This document shows positions 1 through 13,779 of a stretch of DNA of 64,000 nucleotides, piece after piece. Numbering within the stretch: position 1 is the stretch's first letter; each line of letters begins with the position of its first letter. Both the position numbers and the translations under genes were made by a program. The notes beneath the pieces are model-generated. The model was given only the letters and a program-made list of their open reading frames with translations. It had not been told where the DNA came from and made no database searches. The stretch comes from Ustulina deusta (lineage: Eukaryota > Ascomycota > Sordariomycetes > Xylariales > Xylariaceae): positions 558,001 through 622,000 of the forward strand of contig JAJNNX010000016.1 of the NCBI GenBank assembly GCA_023159155.1, in the 5' to 3' direction.

Positions 1-661
1 GACCCATGTGAAGAAAGATCGCTTGAACCATCTGTAACCGGCTCGAGTTAGCATCTCACAACCACCCACTCGACAACTGGATGAGGGCCAGCAGTGGTAA
101 AACGAACCTTAGTAATGCCTTTATGACACAATCTTGGTAGCCCCATTCAGGCTTACGACCGTCGCCCATACTCTCAGCCTGGGCTTGTAACACCTGGCTT
201 TCCTCCTCGGCTTCGCTGTATATTCTGTCCAAAGGTATCGTCTGTAGGGCCTCGTCTAGTAGTCCGGGATTCTCGTACTTTGTTGGTGTCTGTGATAGCG
301 AGAGAAGTAGACTACGAAATTTCTGCGACTGTTGATCGTGCGGCGCAGGAGCCGTGGGCATTAATGGTAGGTGGCGTAGAGAAGAATATGACGGTGGTGT
401 CGAGGGCGAGGCATGGCCTTGGCCGTACGATGTGGATGGTCTGCCAGATGGCGTCGAGGAGGAGGCGCGGAGGTTGGAGGATGATGCTCGTTCCCTGGGC
501 GTGGGCGATTGAGCTCGTGGCCGCTGCGACCGGAATTGCTCGAAGTCATGGAGACGCTTGGATCTCAACAACTGCTCGAACTGAATGCGCAGATCTCGGG
601 CCCATTCCTCTCCGTAATCATCCCCGTCACTGCGGCCAGGCGTGTTCGGACGGTTAGCCAT
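1..661 (-). CDS. png1: Png1-like protein (peptide:N-glycanase family), N-terminal part
   Basis: The gene runs off the left window edge. Exon 1 is 661-108; an intron with donor GTTCGT occupies 107-32 (76 bp); exon 2 begins at 31 and reads [10 protein letters not shown] up to the edge. The ATG at 661 gives M-A-N-R-P-N-T-P; the frame is open further upstream to 703 but has no earlier ATG. Visible pieces are a [12 protein letters not shown] start, a Ser/Pro/Arg-rich linker, a helical segment with [15 protein letters not shown], and [19 protein letters not shown]. The last block is the hallmark entry to the transglutaminase-like core of fungal Png1. Family members deglycosylate misfolded glycoproteins in the cytosol. 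Some filamentous-fungal members lack the catalytic residues, and the relevant part lies outside the window, so activity cannot be judged. The family call is firm; function is inferred. Confidence 0.88.
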
Positions 662-3290
662 GCCGAGCAGCCCACTAATCGGATCGAGGACCGGATGCAG
701 CAATCGGAGGCGGAATGTATGGCCGAAAGGCGGCGCAAAGACAGGCGATGATGTGACTCGTGGTCACGCAGAAAAGAGGAGTCGTCGTCGTCCGGCTGAT
801 GTGTGCTGTGTGATGAGTGCTTCGTTGCTCAACCGCGAGGAGGAGTGCTGGAGGCAGGCAGCCAGTCTCCCCTACAACCCGAAATGGGCGGGCGACGACA
901 TTCGATGGTCGCTCGTTCGCTTTCTCGCGGAGATGCGTGTATCCAACAGTCGCTTCGCTCGGCGTAGGGCGGTCTCGTCTCGAGAGTAATCAATCGATCG
1001 ATCGCGGAGGTCTATGAGGTTGCAGGCGTGGTGATGGTACACTTGTAAATAGATGCATGCAGAGGAGGCGGATTAGGCGTATGCTTAGGCAGACGTAGGC
1101 AGATGGCGACAACTACGAGTACAACGACGAGTACAACGACGAAGACGAAGACGACGACCACAATGGGACAAGGCGGACGCTGAGTAGGTAGTGTAGAGAA
1201 AGATGGGGCGGCGCAATGGGGAGGGGATGTGATTAGTTTTACAGGGGGAGGGAATGAATAATGGCGACAGGAATGGCGAGTTGCTGTGATAAAGTCGAGA
1301 GAGGACGGGATGGGACCCAGATCTCGCTGGACGGGATACCTTGGGTTAGATAGGTGCAGGTACCGAGGCAGGGAGTGTAGGTACTGTACGCTGCAGACTG
1401 TACTGTACGTGTACACTACGTCCTTACCGAGCTACGGGCCATGGACGTACACTACCGGTAGGTCAAGAGACGGTGGGTCGGGCTTCGTTGGCCTGCGCAT
1501 GTGGTATGCGTGTGCGATGGCAAGGTGGAAGGTTGCTGGCGTAGGCATCCACTACGCCTGCCTGCAAGCAGGTACATTAGGTACTTCCAAGCCCTCTACA
1601 CTACCCTCCTCCCTCCAAGGTAGTGTACATACACCACCCACCGATGCTACTAACGCCCTGCCCTACATCAGTACACCAGGTGCGGAAGCCCTCCACCACC
1701 CCTCCCCTTTCCACATCGTTCATCTGAGTGACGCGCGTCTCTTTTGGAGACGTCGACCAATCATTGTTGTCTGCACCCACTTTGTCCCTTTGTCGTCGAT
1801 ATCTCGAAAGATCGGCCAGGGTGCGCAAGACGCTTCATTCTCCCATTTTCTCTTGGATGCATCCAGTATGTGTACCTGGTCGGTTTCAAATTTTTTAGGA
1901 TACTACAGCTTATTCACAGCAGTTTTACGTGCTGGCCCAAGAGCGAGAGCTCATCCATTCCTACTGGGTATTAAGAGGTAAGTGGGTGAGGACACTAGTA
2001 CTGTAAGTACCTATATATATACCTCTGTCAAGCCCACCAGACTTACCCTGTAAGTCCCTGTAGTTATACACCGACACAAGTCGGGGCTCAAAGAATCACA
2101 TTTAACCGAGATCCAGCAAAGTATACCTGTTAAAGAGATATATCATGCACAGTTCGAAGCTTTTCATGCCTTCCAAGGTGTATAGATAGTTTTCGTGGCT
2201 GAGGCGGTGAATCCGACACCAGTGGCTGAGCCGTCTGCACCTGATTGGCAGCACAGCCCCTGCGAGGGGTAGTGGAAACAGCCAAGCCTGTTCTCATTCC
2301 ATTCTAGGTAGGTACCTAAGGTAGGTACTTATCGAGTGTAGCGTAGAGCTGAGGTACCTACTTATACACAAAAAATGTCGTACCAATAGCTACCAGGTAG
2401 TGGACGCTGGAGGCAAGCATCGTGCCGCAAACAATCAAAAGCAGATGATGAACCCAATCTTTTATACACTAGAATCGAAGAATCGGCGACTAGATAAATG
2501 TCACATCGCCATCCCATATCGTAAACCCTATCTGCGAAGAGCCGGTACACTCGATTTCCCCGCCATCTCCATGATGCGACATGCTTTGATCCCATCTTTA
2601 ATATGTATCGTGTTAAGTGTTCAGGTTTGACGACTCCAACCGGATAAGCAAACCCCCGAAGGTTACGGCCCCCCACGCCAGCACACCAGCCAGTTACTGC
2701 TGTATATACGAAACGCTTTTCCTCGATGAAACTCGCCATGTCGTTGTTCATCTGAACTTTCCGTGACCTTCTGCCGAGGCCCTTGTTCTGCCCTTGTATT
2801 CGGTTCTCGGATCCAACCCGCAAGGCTACAACCAAAGCGACACACCATCGTTGTGAGCAGCCTGGGCTGGTTGGGCCGATCGGGCTGATCCGTAAGCGAG
2901 GCGAAGATGACCGGCGAAGAATTCGGAAACAGATCTACAGATTACCTACGACCGTAGTCCGTATCTCTCCTCTCTGTGCAGAACAGAAGTGCAGAGGAAC
3001 TCTCTGCACATCCTCCGGGCCGATTCATACACTATCTAAAGCTTTCCACGCGGCTAGCTTTCGTGTACCACCGCACTCTGCAGTGCCGTACGCATCCTAC
3101 ATCTGCAACTTGGCCACACAGAGCCTCAACTTTAAATGGTTCGAAGAGGTGGTCCTTTTCGTCTCCCTTTCGCCCTTTCTTGTTGTCCCACTTCGCTTCG
3201 CCCCTCTTTTCTCGCCCTTTTTTTTTCTTTTTCTTCTTTTTCCCCCCCTGTTTCTTCGTATTATAGCAACTATACTAGACTACTAACTAT
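662..3290. other. Intergenic region upstream of the Png1-like gene
   Basis: No coding frame here resembles a known protein. The open frames are short, lack intron logic and have biased composition. The left end must hold the promoter of the minus-strand Png1-like gene. A GAC/GAG-rich microsatellite lies at 1107-1161. Repeated GTAC and TAGGTACCTA-type words occur at 1360-1460, 2305-2330 and 2350-2365. A pyrimidine-rich tract (C/T runs) lies at 3160-3260. I see no RNA gene. Confidence 0.5.
1107..1161. repeat. GAC/GAG/AAC trinucleotide-rich microsatellite
   Basis: Imperfect trinucleotide repeats (gac, gag, aac, gaa) run for about 55 bp. They lie upstream of the Png1-like gene and outside any supported coding frame. 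Confidence 0.6.
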
Positions 3291-6200
3291 ATAGCATGAT
3301 AAAAACACATTTGGCCAAATCTAACCCTCATCGTCAGCACGTTTTCTTCACAATGTCTCAACTCACATATGGACAGTGATCGGGGATTGCGCAGTCCGGC
3401 ATATACATATACGTCACGTGGGTATTACCTGATAGGCAGTGTAGCACGAGCCTATGAAAACGACGTATGAAAATTGCCCAAGCAAGCGCTGACGCGTCAC
3501 CTATCCCCTGACGAGAAAGGCTTGCGTGTCTCAGCCAATGGGGCACATGGAACGACATCCACCAAATCTCCGGTACATGTACACTAGTGTAGGTACTTTG
3601 ACCACGACCCATGCTACGTTGCTCCCGCTCAGTAGCCCGCTTTTTCAACGTCAACCCTTCAAGTCTTTTATTTTTCGATTCATCACTTATACATTAGGTA
3701 CTGTTGTCGTTTGAGTTCCGAACAGCAATAATCACATATACTGTGCACCTACTGTAAATCTATCGAGTACTCGTCAGTGGCGATCTACCCAAACTACCTC
3801 GCGATTAGCACCGCATCTTTCCTTTCACAAGAACAGTGAATATGAATAGCTCTCCACGGTAGCGAAAAACAGCAAGCGTTCGCATGATCCCCTTGCCACT
3901 CGCTTTGCAGTCCGTGCGACTCGACCCGATTCAGATCGATGTCGATGACAAGGAATCCAAGTCCGGCGAGCTCTCCACGTTGTGCAAGGCCCCTGATACG
4001 TTGGGTGCTTCCGTTAGACTCGTGCGCAATGGAATGAATTCTGGTAGTGATGAATAAATACACTAGGTAGGCAGTGTCCTTTTTCTGATATGAAGGGACA
4101 AGACGTTAGCGGCTTATCAGATGTGCACTCCACATACCTCCTCGTTGCCTAGCAGGGATATTGTTGCGTCACCAGTCGCATGTCAATATGACTGACCAAG
4201 TCCACGTGTGCTTATCGAGTGAGTGGAATGAGTCTGATAAGGCTGATCCAACTCCACTATAAACTCACCTCACGTTAGGTTATCTACCTAGTCCAAACTC
4301 TAGGTTCGGCTACCTACTATCGTATAAGTAGTATAGTATGGAAATTCTAATCAACGTATTACACTACGCGTTACAAATTCGCCGCATAACTCGGTAATAG
4401 ACACGCAACCCGATTCCCAATAGGATGCCTTCTGGATACAACTGACTATTGAGAGTCGTAGGTTTTTGAAGCCACTCTCAAGTTATACACTTAAGTATTG
4501 AGTACCGGGCACAAACCGTAATGTGTCATCCAAGTCATACAATGGCGAAGAAAAGAACGAAGCTACCTACACTGTGTCGGCAATATCCACTCCTCTCTCA
4601 AGATGTGAACTCCACCGGCCTACCCGCTACGTAGCGCAGGAGTTATTTTTGTTTAGATTACGGCTCATCAGCCTTCTCTGCGGGGTTTGTCGCCAAAGAC
4701 CACGGCATCCCGATCAGACAGGTCGATGAGTAGAGCCGTTCCGGCAGGCACTCTAAACCACGTAAGCCCTCTCCTACTCATGTCTAGAGATCAAGACGGA
4801 ACCACCGGCACCTTTTGTGTGATAATTCATTCGCTCTGTATGCATTGGTGGCTTGAGACAGTGCACTGGCGACGATGGAAGACCCGATGTTCGCTCGGCA
4901 GCGTCCTCGGTGCCGTGCGTGCGTTCGCGGGACACCCTGGGGGAGGGGGGGCTTGTAGTTTTGTCCATGGGACTCGTCATCACGATCCCTGCTGACAGTA
5001 TCGTACTCCAATTAGATGGATACATAGTGTTAGCTATCTGTGAGTTTGGCCGCGTGAGAGGGCCTGATTGTCATGTAGATGCAGCCAAGCTAGCATGGTT
5101 TGGTGTAGAAAGAAGAGATATTTGAAGATGTGATTACCATATCCCGCAGTGAACTAGGAACTACACCCATGTGATACATGTGATAAAGGGCGCTTGGTTA
5201 GTTGTTTGTGTTTGATCATCCGATACAACACTACTTTCAGTCATAGACACATCCCCTCTATTGCGAGCTTTTTCTTCTTGGTGATATCGGGGGAGTATTC
5301 CCCCCCCCTTTTCTTTCACTCAGCACGTACTAAGAAAAGTCGATCTAATTCCGAACATGACGACCCAACAGCAAAGTTGACGCACGACCTTTCTTGCTGT
5401 ATTACCATATTCATTTGTCTTGATTTTCCCTATACAGGCTTCGATCTACGTAACACGGATGGCCACGGTTCATGTTGCCTCTCAGCCTCGAGTCTCATAA
5501 AATACGCAAATGTAGATAAGGAAGCGGGCTAGCAACGTAAGAGTTACGCATACAAGGAGTCTATCTTTGCCGTCGGGAGGATTTGTTGTCAGATATTTAC
5601 GCAAGCGGCGATCTACCGTTGTCGTCGTCATATAGCCATCACATGGCAAGAACTATTCGCCACACGATATTCCTCGAGCCGCATGCAGAACGGGACATGG
5701 GAGATACGGGGTTCATGTCTGTCTCTCAAGTCACAAGATTCTAAAGACAAAATCATTAATTCGTTAGTGATACACTCACTGGTTGATGGTTCATTAGGTA
5801 AAATCCGAGTTCATAACAGTGCCCCGTAGGGTAGTTAGTAAGAAGGTAGTCAATAAATAATCTTAGGCCTAGAACATTTCTAAGGTTTATGGTTATCACA
5901 CAACTTGCTGTGCCAGTTTGTATCTCGCTAGTTAGCCTTTCGTCTATACTTGACAAAATCGTTTCCACTGCTTCATAACACGAAAAGCCCCCATCTATGT
6001 TAATTGGGGGGGGGGGGGGGGGGGGTTGGTACACACTAACAGGCCTCATGCAAGAGCTTTTATCTGCAGTTTTCCATCTAGTCCAACATATCCGGGTTCG
6101 ACTAAGGGGAATATCGTTTATCTTATTCACCACGTAACGTATTAACCAGCTCGACATTACACTGGCCATGCCGCTATTAATACAGTTCTTTTTACGGATC

Positions 6201-6526
6201 TCACCATTACCATATAGCCAACTGCAGGCCGCCGAGTATATTGACTTTGCAACGTTCCACTTTGCATCCAAAGGTAGTTTGGCGATGTAATGTTGCAGTT
6301 CTGTTCCATGATTAGTTCTGTTGTATACTGGCGCAACATAATAATTGAAAAGCCTCGGCTATATAAAATTGGCATTCTCCATTGGTCCCTACTATTGTCT
6401 CGGACGCTTTGACTCTCCGCGGAAAAAGAACGTAGGATCATTAACAGCACAGGCAATTTTGGTCCAATGGATCTTGCCTCCTCCCAAGTAGCTCTCTCCA
6501 CACATTGTAACCCAAGAACGAGCTAA
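3291..6526. other. Gene-poor region without recognisable genes
   Basis: Open frames on both strands are short and none resembles a family I know. A long minus-strand frame at 5756-6271 contains a proline run only because it crosses the G20 tract. Normal base composition suggests degenerate intergenic sequence rather than RIP-mutated repeats. I see no tRNA, rRNA or array. Confidence 0.45.
6007..6026 (+). repeat. G20 homopolymer
   Basis: Twenty consecutive G residues. Such runs are rare in fungal genomes and prone to length error in sequencing. Confidence 0.85.
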
Positions 6527-7933
6527 TTAATAGAGAAACAAAATATAGGATTTTTTTATATTATCTAACAGCTGTAATATTTTGCAATAGACTTGGGGGG
6601 GACGAAAAAGAAAATGGTGTTCAGCGAAGGAAGCTGGATTGGCGCTCAAGAGTTATTAGCATTTAAAGAAGCCAAAAGTTAGCTAGAAGCTTACGAAGAT
6701 ACCCAAGAGTTTCTCTTATATGCGTACAAATTTCCTTGTCCTTTCTTGTAATGGCACAGTTCAGGAATCTTCTATAAAATAGTCATTATTATGCTAGAAG
6801 TGCCTTTTTATTTTAATAGACGTTGCTTCTATGATTTTGGTATTGGAAAGGCCGTATATATTGCTATTGGTTAAAAGATAGCCTAGAATTTGCAACTTAC
6901 AAGAGATTCTGGAACCAAAACATGTGAAAATCATATTGGAAAATAATTTGTTGATGCTCTAGCTGAGTTCCAAGTGATAATATTTGAATTGTTGTACTCT
7001 AATTTCTATTCCGAGTCTAATATCAATATTTTAGTTATATCAGAAAGAATTAAATACTAAAGGCATTTTCAACGAGTAAAATTTCCGGGTTGGCGCAGAA
7101 AGCATCTGCGAAGTGTGATACGACACCAGACATCTCCCTTCCTAACCCAGACAGAAGGAGAAATGGATAAGTTACGTGTGATCATGAGAGGGATTCCCGA
7201 CGGAATTGAAGATGTGTTCTCCCTCCTTTGAATTGATGATGCTCGCGGCTTTTAGCCTTTCTCATCAACCTCGTTGAATTATTCACCCTGTTTCCAAGAT
7301 GACTCAAGAGACGACAGCGGAGGGCGCCACTAGTGCAAGCAAGTAGCCAGGCCTCTCTCCCTTGCTGTAACATACCGACCCTGACCAGTAGGCTTTAAAA
7401 ATGTGAAGCGTTGCGGGCCACAGGCAACAGTCCTTTTGCAATAGGTAAGGCTCATTTAGTGACACTGTCTCATCATAGATTCCAGCGTATCAAACTAGCA
7501 TTAGGAATATCAGCACCGCTGCCTTCCTCGTCTATGCCTCCGCTTGTCTACCGTATAGCTGTACCAGGCTACAGTGTGTATCACTTGCTGTTTCTATATC
7601 TGACGCTCGGTAATATGTGGGAGACCATCCGTCTTCGGGACAAGATAAACGTAGTCGGGGGCTTTGTGTCGGCATTCATTCCAGTTTCTCGTATGGTTCA
7701 CGAAGTGTATCACTGGAGTCCGGGAAGATCAAGATCGCCTATGAAATCCCTACGATAGAAGGATTCCGCTCAGACACGATAGACGGCTTGAACTTGTAAC
7801 AATCCGAGCTGCACACGCCCCTTTTAATACCCCTGGCTATATCTGCCCGCCACGTATCCTCAACGGCGTTCGACTAAATCTGTATATGTAAATCGAGTGC
7901 ATTAGTAGCTATTTAGCCCAAATTTGTTTGTGC
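6527..7933. other. Moderately AT-rich flank left of the retrotransposon
   Basis: The segment 6540-7070 is visibly AT-rich and may be an older degraded repeat; 7080-7930 returns to normal composition. Translated frames give no recognisable protein. The sequence ends at the target duplication of the LTR element. Confidence 0.4.
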
Positions 7934-7938
7934 CAGGC
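7934..7938. repeat. Target-site duplication, left copy (CAGGC)
   Basis: CAGGC directly precedes the left LTR (which begins TGTAATGGG). The same five bases directly follow the right LTR (which ends GACGTAACA) at 23381-23385. A 5-bp duplication is typical of LTR-retrotransposon integrase. Confidence 0.88.
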
Positions 7939-8142
7939 TGTAATGGGCTGCAATTAGTGTATTGTAGCGTGTAGTACGTGCTGGCCACGTATCACACAAA
8001 AAAAAACAATCTGAACAGAACCTAGATATAACTTACTAAAAAAAAAGATTTCTATCTTAACCTTTATAGGTAAAAGTTAAGCTATAGTACAGGATAAGTA
8101 GGGCTAAGTTATATAATATTGACCTAGTTGTATAATATAACA
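7939..8142 (-). repeat. Left LTR (3' LTR of the minus-oriented element)
   Basis: The repeat is 204 bp, from TGTAATGGGC to ATAATATAACA. Its outer part (7939-8037) keeps normal G and C. Its inner part, from 8050 on, carries T or A at about 17 positions where the right LTR has C or G. The switch falls in a run of nine A at 8038-8046. Confidence 0.92.
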
Positions 8143-8158
8143 ATCTTTTTTTTTAAAT
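8143..8158 (-). other. Candidate polypurine tract
   Basis: On the minus strand the bases just before the 3' LTR read A-rich with one G (AAAAAAAAAGAT). This is where the plus-strand primer of an LTR element must lie. RIP could have turned former G into A. Confidence 0.5.
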
Positions 8159-8194
8159 TAAGATTATATTTTTGTAATATATAATTATTTTTTA

Positions 8195-8278
8195 TTTTAT
8201 TTATTAAGTATTTTCTGTTTTATTTATTAAATATTTTCTGTTTTATTTATTAAATATTTTCTATTTTATTTATTAAAT
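8195..8278. repeat. 23-bp tandem repeat, about 3.6 copies
   Basis: The units start at 8195, 8218, 8241 and 8264 with the pattern TTTTATTTATTAA followed by a TATTTTCTG-type end. The repeat lies just inside the left LTR, in the 3' non-coding end of the element. Confidence 0.75.
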
Positions 8279-10934
8279 CTGTTTGTATTAAATATATTGT
8301 TTTTAAGGTTTTTTATTTTGTTATTTAAATTATAACTAATAATATTATCTGTTATATTAAAGTAGCTATTAATTATAATTATTGTGTTTATATTAGTAAA
8401 AGCTATATTATGCTAAACTATATTTTTATTAATAGTTATAAGTCTAAATTAAATAATAAAAATCTAAGCATTAAATATTAGAACTTTGTTTTATATTATA
8501 TAAGTTATTTTATAATATATTATATAAAAAATATATTTAATAATTTTAATATATTTAGTAATTAATTTTTATTTATTAGTATTTATATTAAACTAATATG
8601 CTATATTTTAAATAAAATCAATAAAAATAATATATTGCTATATTTTATATAAAAATATACGCTAGCTATTAAATAGAAAAATAATAAGCTGTTTTTTTAT
8701 ATTTATTTATTATTAAATAATATAAGTAGCAATTTTTTAAGCTATAAATAGGAATTTTTTTTATAGAAAGTTTGCTATAATAATCTTAAGTATATAGGTT
8801 TTATGTTTAGCTATATTAAACGTTAGTATAAAACTTTAATTAGTATAACCGGGCTAAGGCTTTATAATTAGAGTTTTAATATATTTGGACTTATTTTTTT
8901 TAGCTTATTGCTTATTTTTGTAAATTTTTGCTTTTTTTTTAAAAAGTACTGCTTTAAAATATGCAATATTTTTATTAAGCTTAGCTTGGTTAATAGTGTT
9001 TATAAGTGTTTTTTTATATAGAGCAGTATTATTAAGCTAGCTTTTAAATTTATTAATAATCTTATATTTTTTAATCTAGCAGAAATAAAATATAAATATA
9101 TATATATTTTTTTTAATATATTTAAGCTAGCTAGTAAGTTTAGCAGCTATAATAGTATTAATTATAGTTTTAAAAAAATAAACAATAAAATATAAGTAAT
9201 ATTAAACATAATATTTATTATTATAATTAATATAAATTAATTTATTGTAATCGGGCTAGGACTTATAGTAAGTTTGGTAGTAAAGTTTATATTCTGATCC
9301 TTATATATTTTTAGAAAAAAATATAATAATAGTATAGTCCAAATAATAGTTTTTGTAATATATTAATTATTTATTACTAGGGTTAGTATAGCTAGATCTA
9401 GCCTATATAATAATATTACTAATAATAAACTAGCTATAATAAGTTTATAATATTATAACTAAGCTAAAATTTTGTTATTTAATAAATCTAAGTTATTTAA
9501 TACGTACTAAATTAATAATAATAATATTATATTTATTGCTTTATATACTTTAAGCAATATATATAATAACTATTTTAAAAACAATCTTAATAGTTATAAA
9601 TATAGATAGCTTTTTATTAATTTTATTAATTTAGGCATTATAAGAAGTAATAATATTAATATTTAAACATTATTTATTAGGCCAGTATAGATTAGCTTTA
9701 AAAATTAAAACAACAAAATTGCAGATATATTTAGTATTAGCCCAATTAATAAAGCTATTTCTATTAATAAGTTTGTTATTATTTTTTTTAATATTTAAAA
9801 AAAAAGCTGATCTATTAGTAGTTTTATAAATAATGTTTTTAGTAAATATCTAGAATTAAATAATTGTTAGATTGTTATAGTTATAAGGATTTTTAAGTAT
9901 AAAACTGTTATAAAATTTTATAAATATAAATTATAAAATACTGCTTTTAATATAATAGTTAATCTTAAAATAATAGAAATAAATAATACTTAATTATTTT
10001 ATATAAGTATTTATTAGAAATTTAAACTATAATATAAATAAGTTAAAAAAATAGATAGGCTGATCTGGTTTATTATAATAACTGTTTGCTAAAAAAAAAA
10101 ACAGGTAAATTTACTTACTCTTTCTAGCAAAAATATAAACTATTATGTTAATTTATATAAAAGCAATAAATATATTAATTTTGGTTATTTTTTGTTTTTT
10201 ATTAATAATTAAAACTTATATATTAAAAATAAAACTAATAATAAATAGAACAAAAAAAGTATAAATAATAATATTAGCTTTTTTATATATATGTTTAATA
10301 AGTTGTTTATAAAACTATTTATATATATATATTTTTTTTTTTTTTCTAAAAGTTAAAATTAAACTTGCAGATTTTAAAATTAAAAAGAATGTACTAAATA
10401 AAAAAGTTTGTTTTTTGTTATATTATATACTTATTTATAATTAATTTAATTAATTTAAAGTTTTTCTAAATAGTAGCTTTTTTATTTTTTATATTAATAG
10501 TATTTTGTATAAACTATACAAAAAAGCATTTAAGCTTAAATAAGTTTGTAAAATTTTTAGGTATATATTATTTATCCGTTTTATAAAATATATGTTTTAT
10601 TATAGTAGTAATAATTATAGCTTAAATAATTTTAAGTTTAGTATTTAGATTATATTTTATTTAGTCTTAGTAAATAATATATGCTATATTATTTAATTAA
10701 TAATTATTATTGCTAATAATAATAACCTAAATATATTAAAGGGCGGATTAACTATATATAAGTAGAATATTTATAAATTATATTATAAATACTATTTATT
10801 TAGTATAAAGGTTAATAATAGCTCGCTTAATAATAGTATTAAAATATGCAACTCTTATATTGGCGTTATTTTAACCGGCCTATATATTAGCGTACATAGT
10901 AGCATTGTTCCAACCAGAAATTTAAGTAATACTT

Positions 10935-11135
10935 GCGTCCTAAATAGCAGCTTAAGCAGTATTATTATTGCTTATAAAACTATTGCCCTAGTTGCTATTA
11001 TTAAATAACTATATTAGTACTTTTATATTTTAAGTAGTAGTTTAAGTAATATTATTATTAGTATTATTATTGCTTGTAAAATTATTGCTTTAGCTATTAT
11101 TATTAGAAAGCTATATTAGTACTTTTATAATATTT
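10935..11135. repeat. Imperfect tandem duplication of about 95 bp
   Basis: Two copies share the order TTAAG(C/T)A, TATTATTATTGCTT, a Leu/Ala-like stretch, and CTATATTAGTACTTTTAT. The first copy retains a few more C and G than its surroundings. Function unknown. Confidence 0.55.
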
Positions 11136-13779
11136 AATATTATATTTAATACTAGGTTTTAAGCAAGGAGCTTTTTAAAAAAAACTATAGTAAAAGTCTT
11201 ACTATTTTTAGAATATTTATATATAAATTTAATACTAAAAAAGTATTTTTTAATATTATATATAATAATTTTGTATTATTTATTATTAAGTTTGGTATAA
11301 GCAGTAAAAAAATAATTAGATTGCTTTTTGGTAATATTATAAGGTTAATAATAAGTGACTATTTTATATTAAGTAGTAGTTCGGAGCAATAATAAGTTTA
11401 ATTATTAAGCTTTGTTTTTGTTAATTTTTTTTTGATTTTTTTGAAGTATAGGAGTTATAGAATTTATAAAAAAAAAAGCAATTATAGCTGCTTTATAAAG
11501 TAGGGCTATAAAGTAGCAGTATTTGCTTACTAGCAAATTTAAAATATAATTTATAAAATAAGTTATAGCAGAAAAGATTTTAAGGTTATAGTAGCAAATA
11601 TATTTCTGATTAAAATCTATAGCCTAGAAGTAAAAAAATAAAAAATAGTTATTATTGTTTTTATTAATAGTTATATTAATAATAGTTTTTATTTTTGTTT
11701 TTATAATATTTTTATAAATTGTAGTATTAAAAATAATTGAAATGTTAGGATATAATATAGTTTTTATAACTTAGGCAAGATATTTTTTGTTATTAAGCTG
11801 TTTAGAAATATTAAAATCGGGGATTTTAAATAGAACAAGCTTTTTTAAACCTTAGGTAGTTTTTTAGAAAAAATACAAAAAAACAAAAATAATAAAAGCA
11901 ATTAATATAATATTGTTTTATTTTTTATTTAGTTAATAATAAATAGTTGTGTACTAAGGTATATGTTTAACTATTTTAATAAAAGTAGTAAATAGTTTAA
12001 AATGTTACTATTATATAATTATATTTTTAATATGTTATTTATGTTTGTTTTATAGTTCTTAGTATTAAAAAAAAAACTATAGTATTAAGTTTTTAAATTA
12101 TTTATTGTAAGTTTTTTTAAAGCTTTTTAAAATAGTTGCTAAAATAGATTTAAAGTATTGTTTTATATAATTAAGCGTATAAGATTATTTATTTTTATTA
12201 ATATTATAAGTTATAGTATAGGCTTTTAAAATCTCTTTAATAATTATATTAATAGTTTTAGTTTTATTAACTTTAGTTTTAGGTAAGTTGTAAAGCTTAT
12301 AAAGTATATTTATAAATTTAATTTTGTAAAGATTATTAAACTAAAAAGTATTAGTTAAGTAGTAAAGATATAATAAAAAAAAAAGCTAGGCGGTAGGATA
12401 GCTATAATCTGTTATATTGTAAAGAAGTATTACTAAGGCAAGTATAGGCTATTATAAAGTGAGTTTTGAAAAGTTGTTTTAATAATAATATTTGTAAGTA
12501 ATAGTATAAAATAAAAAGATTAATTTTTTTTATAGAGTTATAAATATTTAAGAATATTTTTAATATTTAAAAGCGGTATTTTTATAGGGGATAAGTTTGT
12601 TAAATATACTAAACTTGCTATTTTTAGTATTTTATATAAATAGTTTATATAGGAACATATCTTGTTTTTTATAGCTTTTTATAAAAATGCTAATTATTTT
12701 TTTACTTTTTTTATTATAGTATAGAATACTGATTTTAAATTTGTATAATAAGTCTAAGTTTGTTATAAATTTGCTAAAAAGGTTGAGTTATTAAATAAAA
12801 TTGTTAGAAAACATATTAGTAAACTAAACTATATAATCTAAGCGTAATATATAATAAATATTATTTGTAGTAATTAAAGTATTTATTATAAACTTAATAA
12901 GTAATATATTATATTTTAAGGCTTTTAGTAAGTTTTTATAGTTTTACTTTATTAACTAATTATATACTAAATCTTTGCTTATTTTAATAATAGTAAGCTT
13001 TTGAATAAAGGCTATATAAAAAAAAAAATATTTATAAATGTTTTATATATTTTTATAAATTTTATTTAATATTTATAATAAATATAGATATTTTATATTT
13101 TAAATTAGGTATTATTAATTTTGATTATATTATAGTAAGCTAGTATATAATTTAATTTAAGAAATAATATATAGTTAGGATAATAAAAAAGCATAAGTTA
13201 AAAGTTTGTTTATTTAAGTTTTTTTTAGCTTATTTTATTTTTTAAAGTATTATAGGTTATAAAATATATTATAATAGCTAAAATATATTTGTTTTTATAT
13301 TTGCTATATTTATTAATATAAAATATTTATTAAAGTTGTTTTATAAAATTTATATTATTATTTAGTATAAGTATAATATCTAAAGTAGGGTTAATAGTTT
13401 TAATAAATAGCGTATTGTTATATAGAATAAATTATTACGAAAGTTTTGGATTGTTTAGAGTATTTGCAAACGGAATAAAAAAATAAGAATATTTAAAACA
13501 AAAATAATTATTTTTTATATAGCAAATAATATAAATAATGTTTTTTATAAGTCCGTATTAAGATTTATAATAATTAGAATAACTATAATAAAAATAGGGA
13601 TTATTGTTGTAGCGATTAAAGTAGATTATATAATTATGTTTTATATTATTATATTTATTATATAAAAAATTCTAATATATTAAATTAATATAAACTTATT
13701 TAAAAATATTATTACTAAAAGCTAGTTAAATAAGTATATTATTATATATAAATTAAGTATAATATGTTTTATTAATATT

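Noticed and set aside
1286..1981. 231-codon plus-strand frame
   Set aside because: Its composition is not protein-like, it has no homology that I can see, and it crosses GTAC-rich intergenic words.
5756..6271. 171-codon minus-strand frame with a proline run
   Set aside because: The proline run comes from the G20 tract, and no conserved segment is present.
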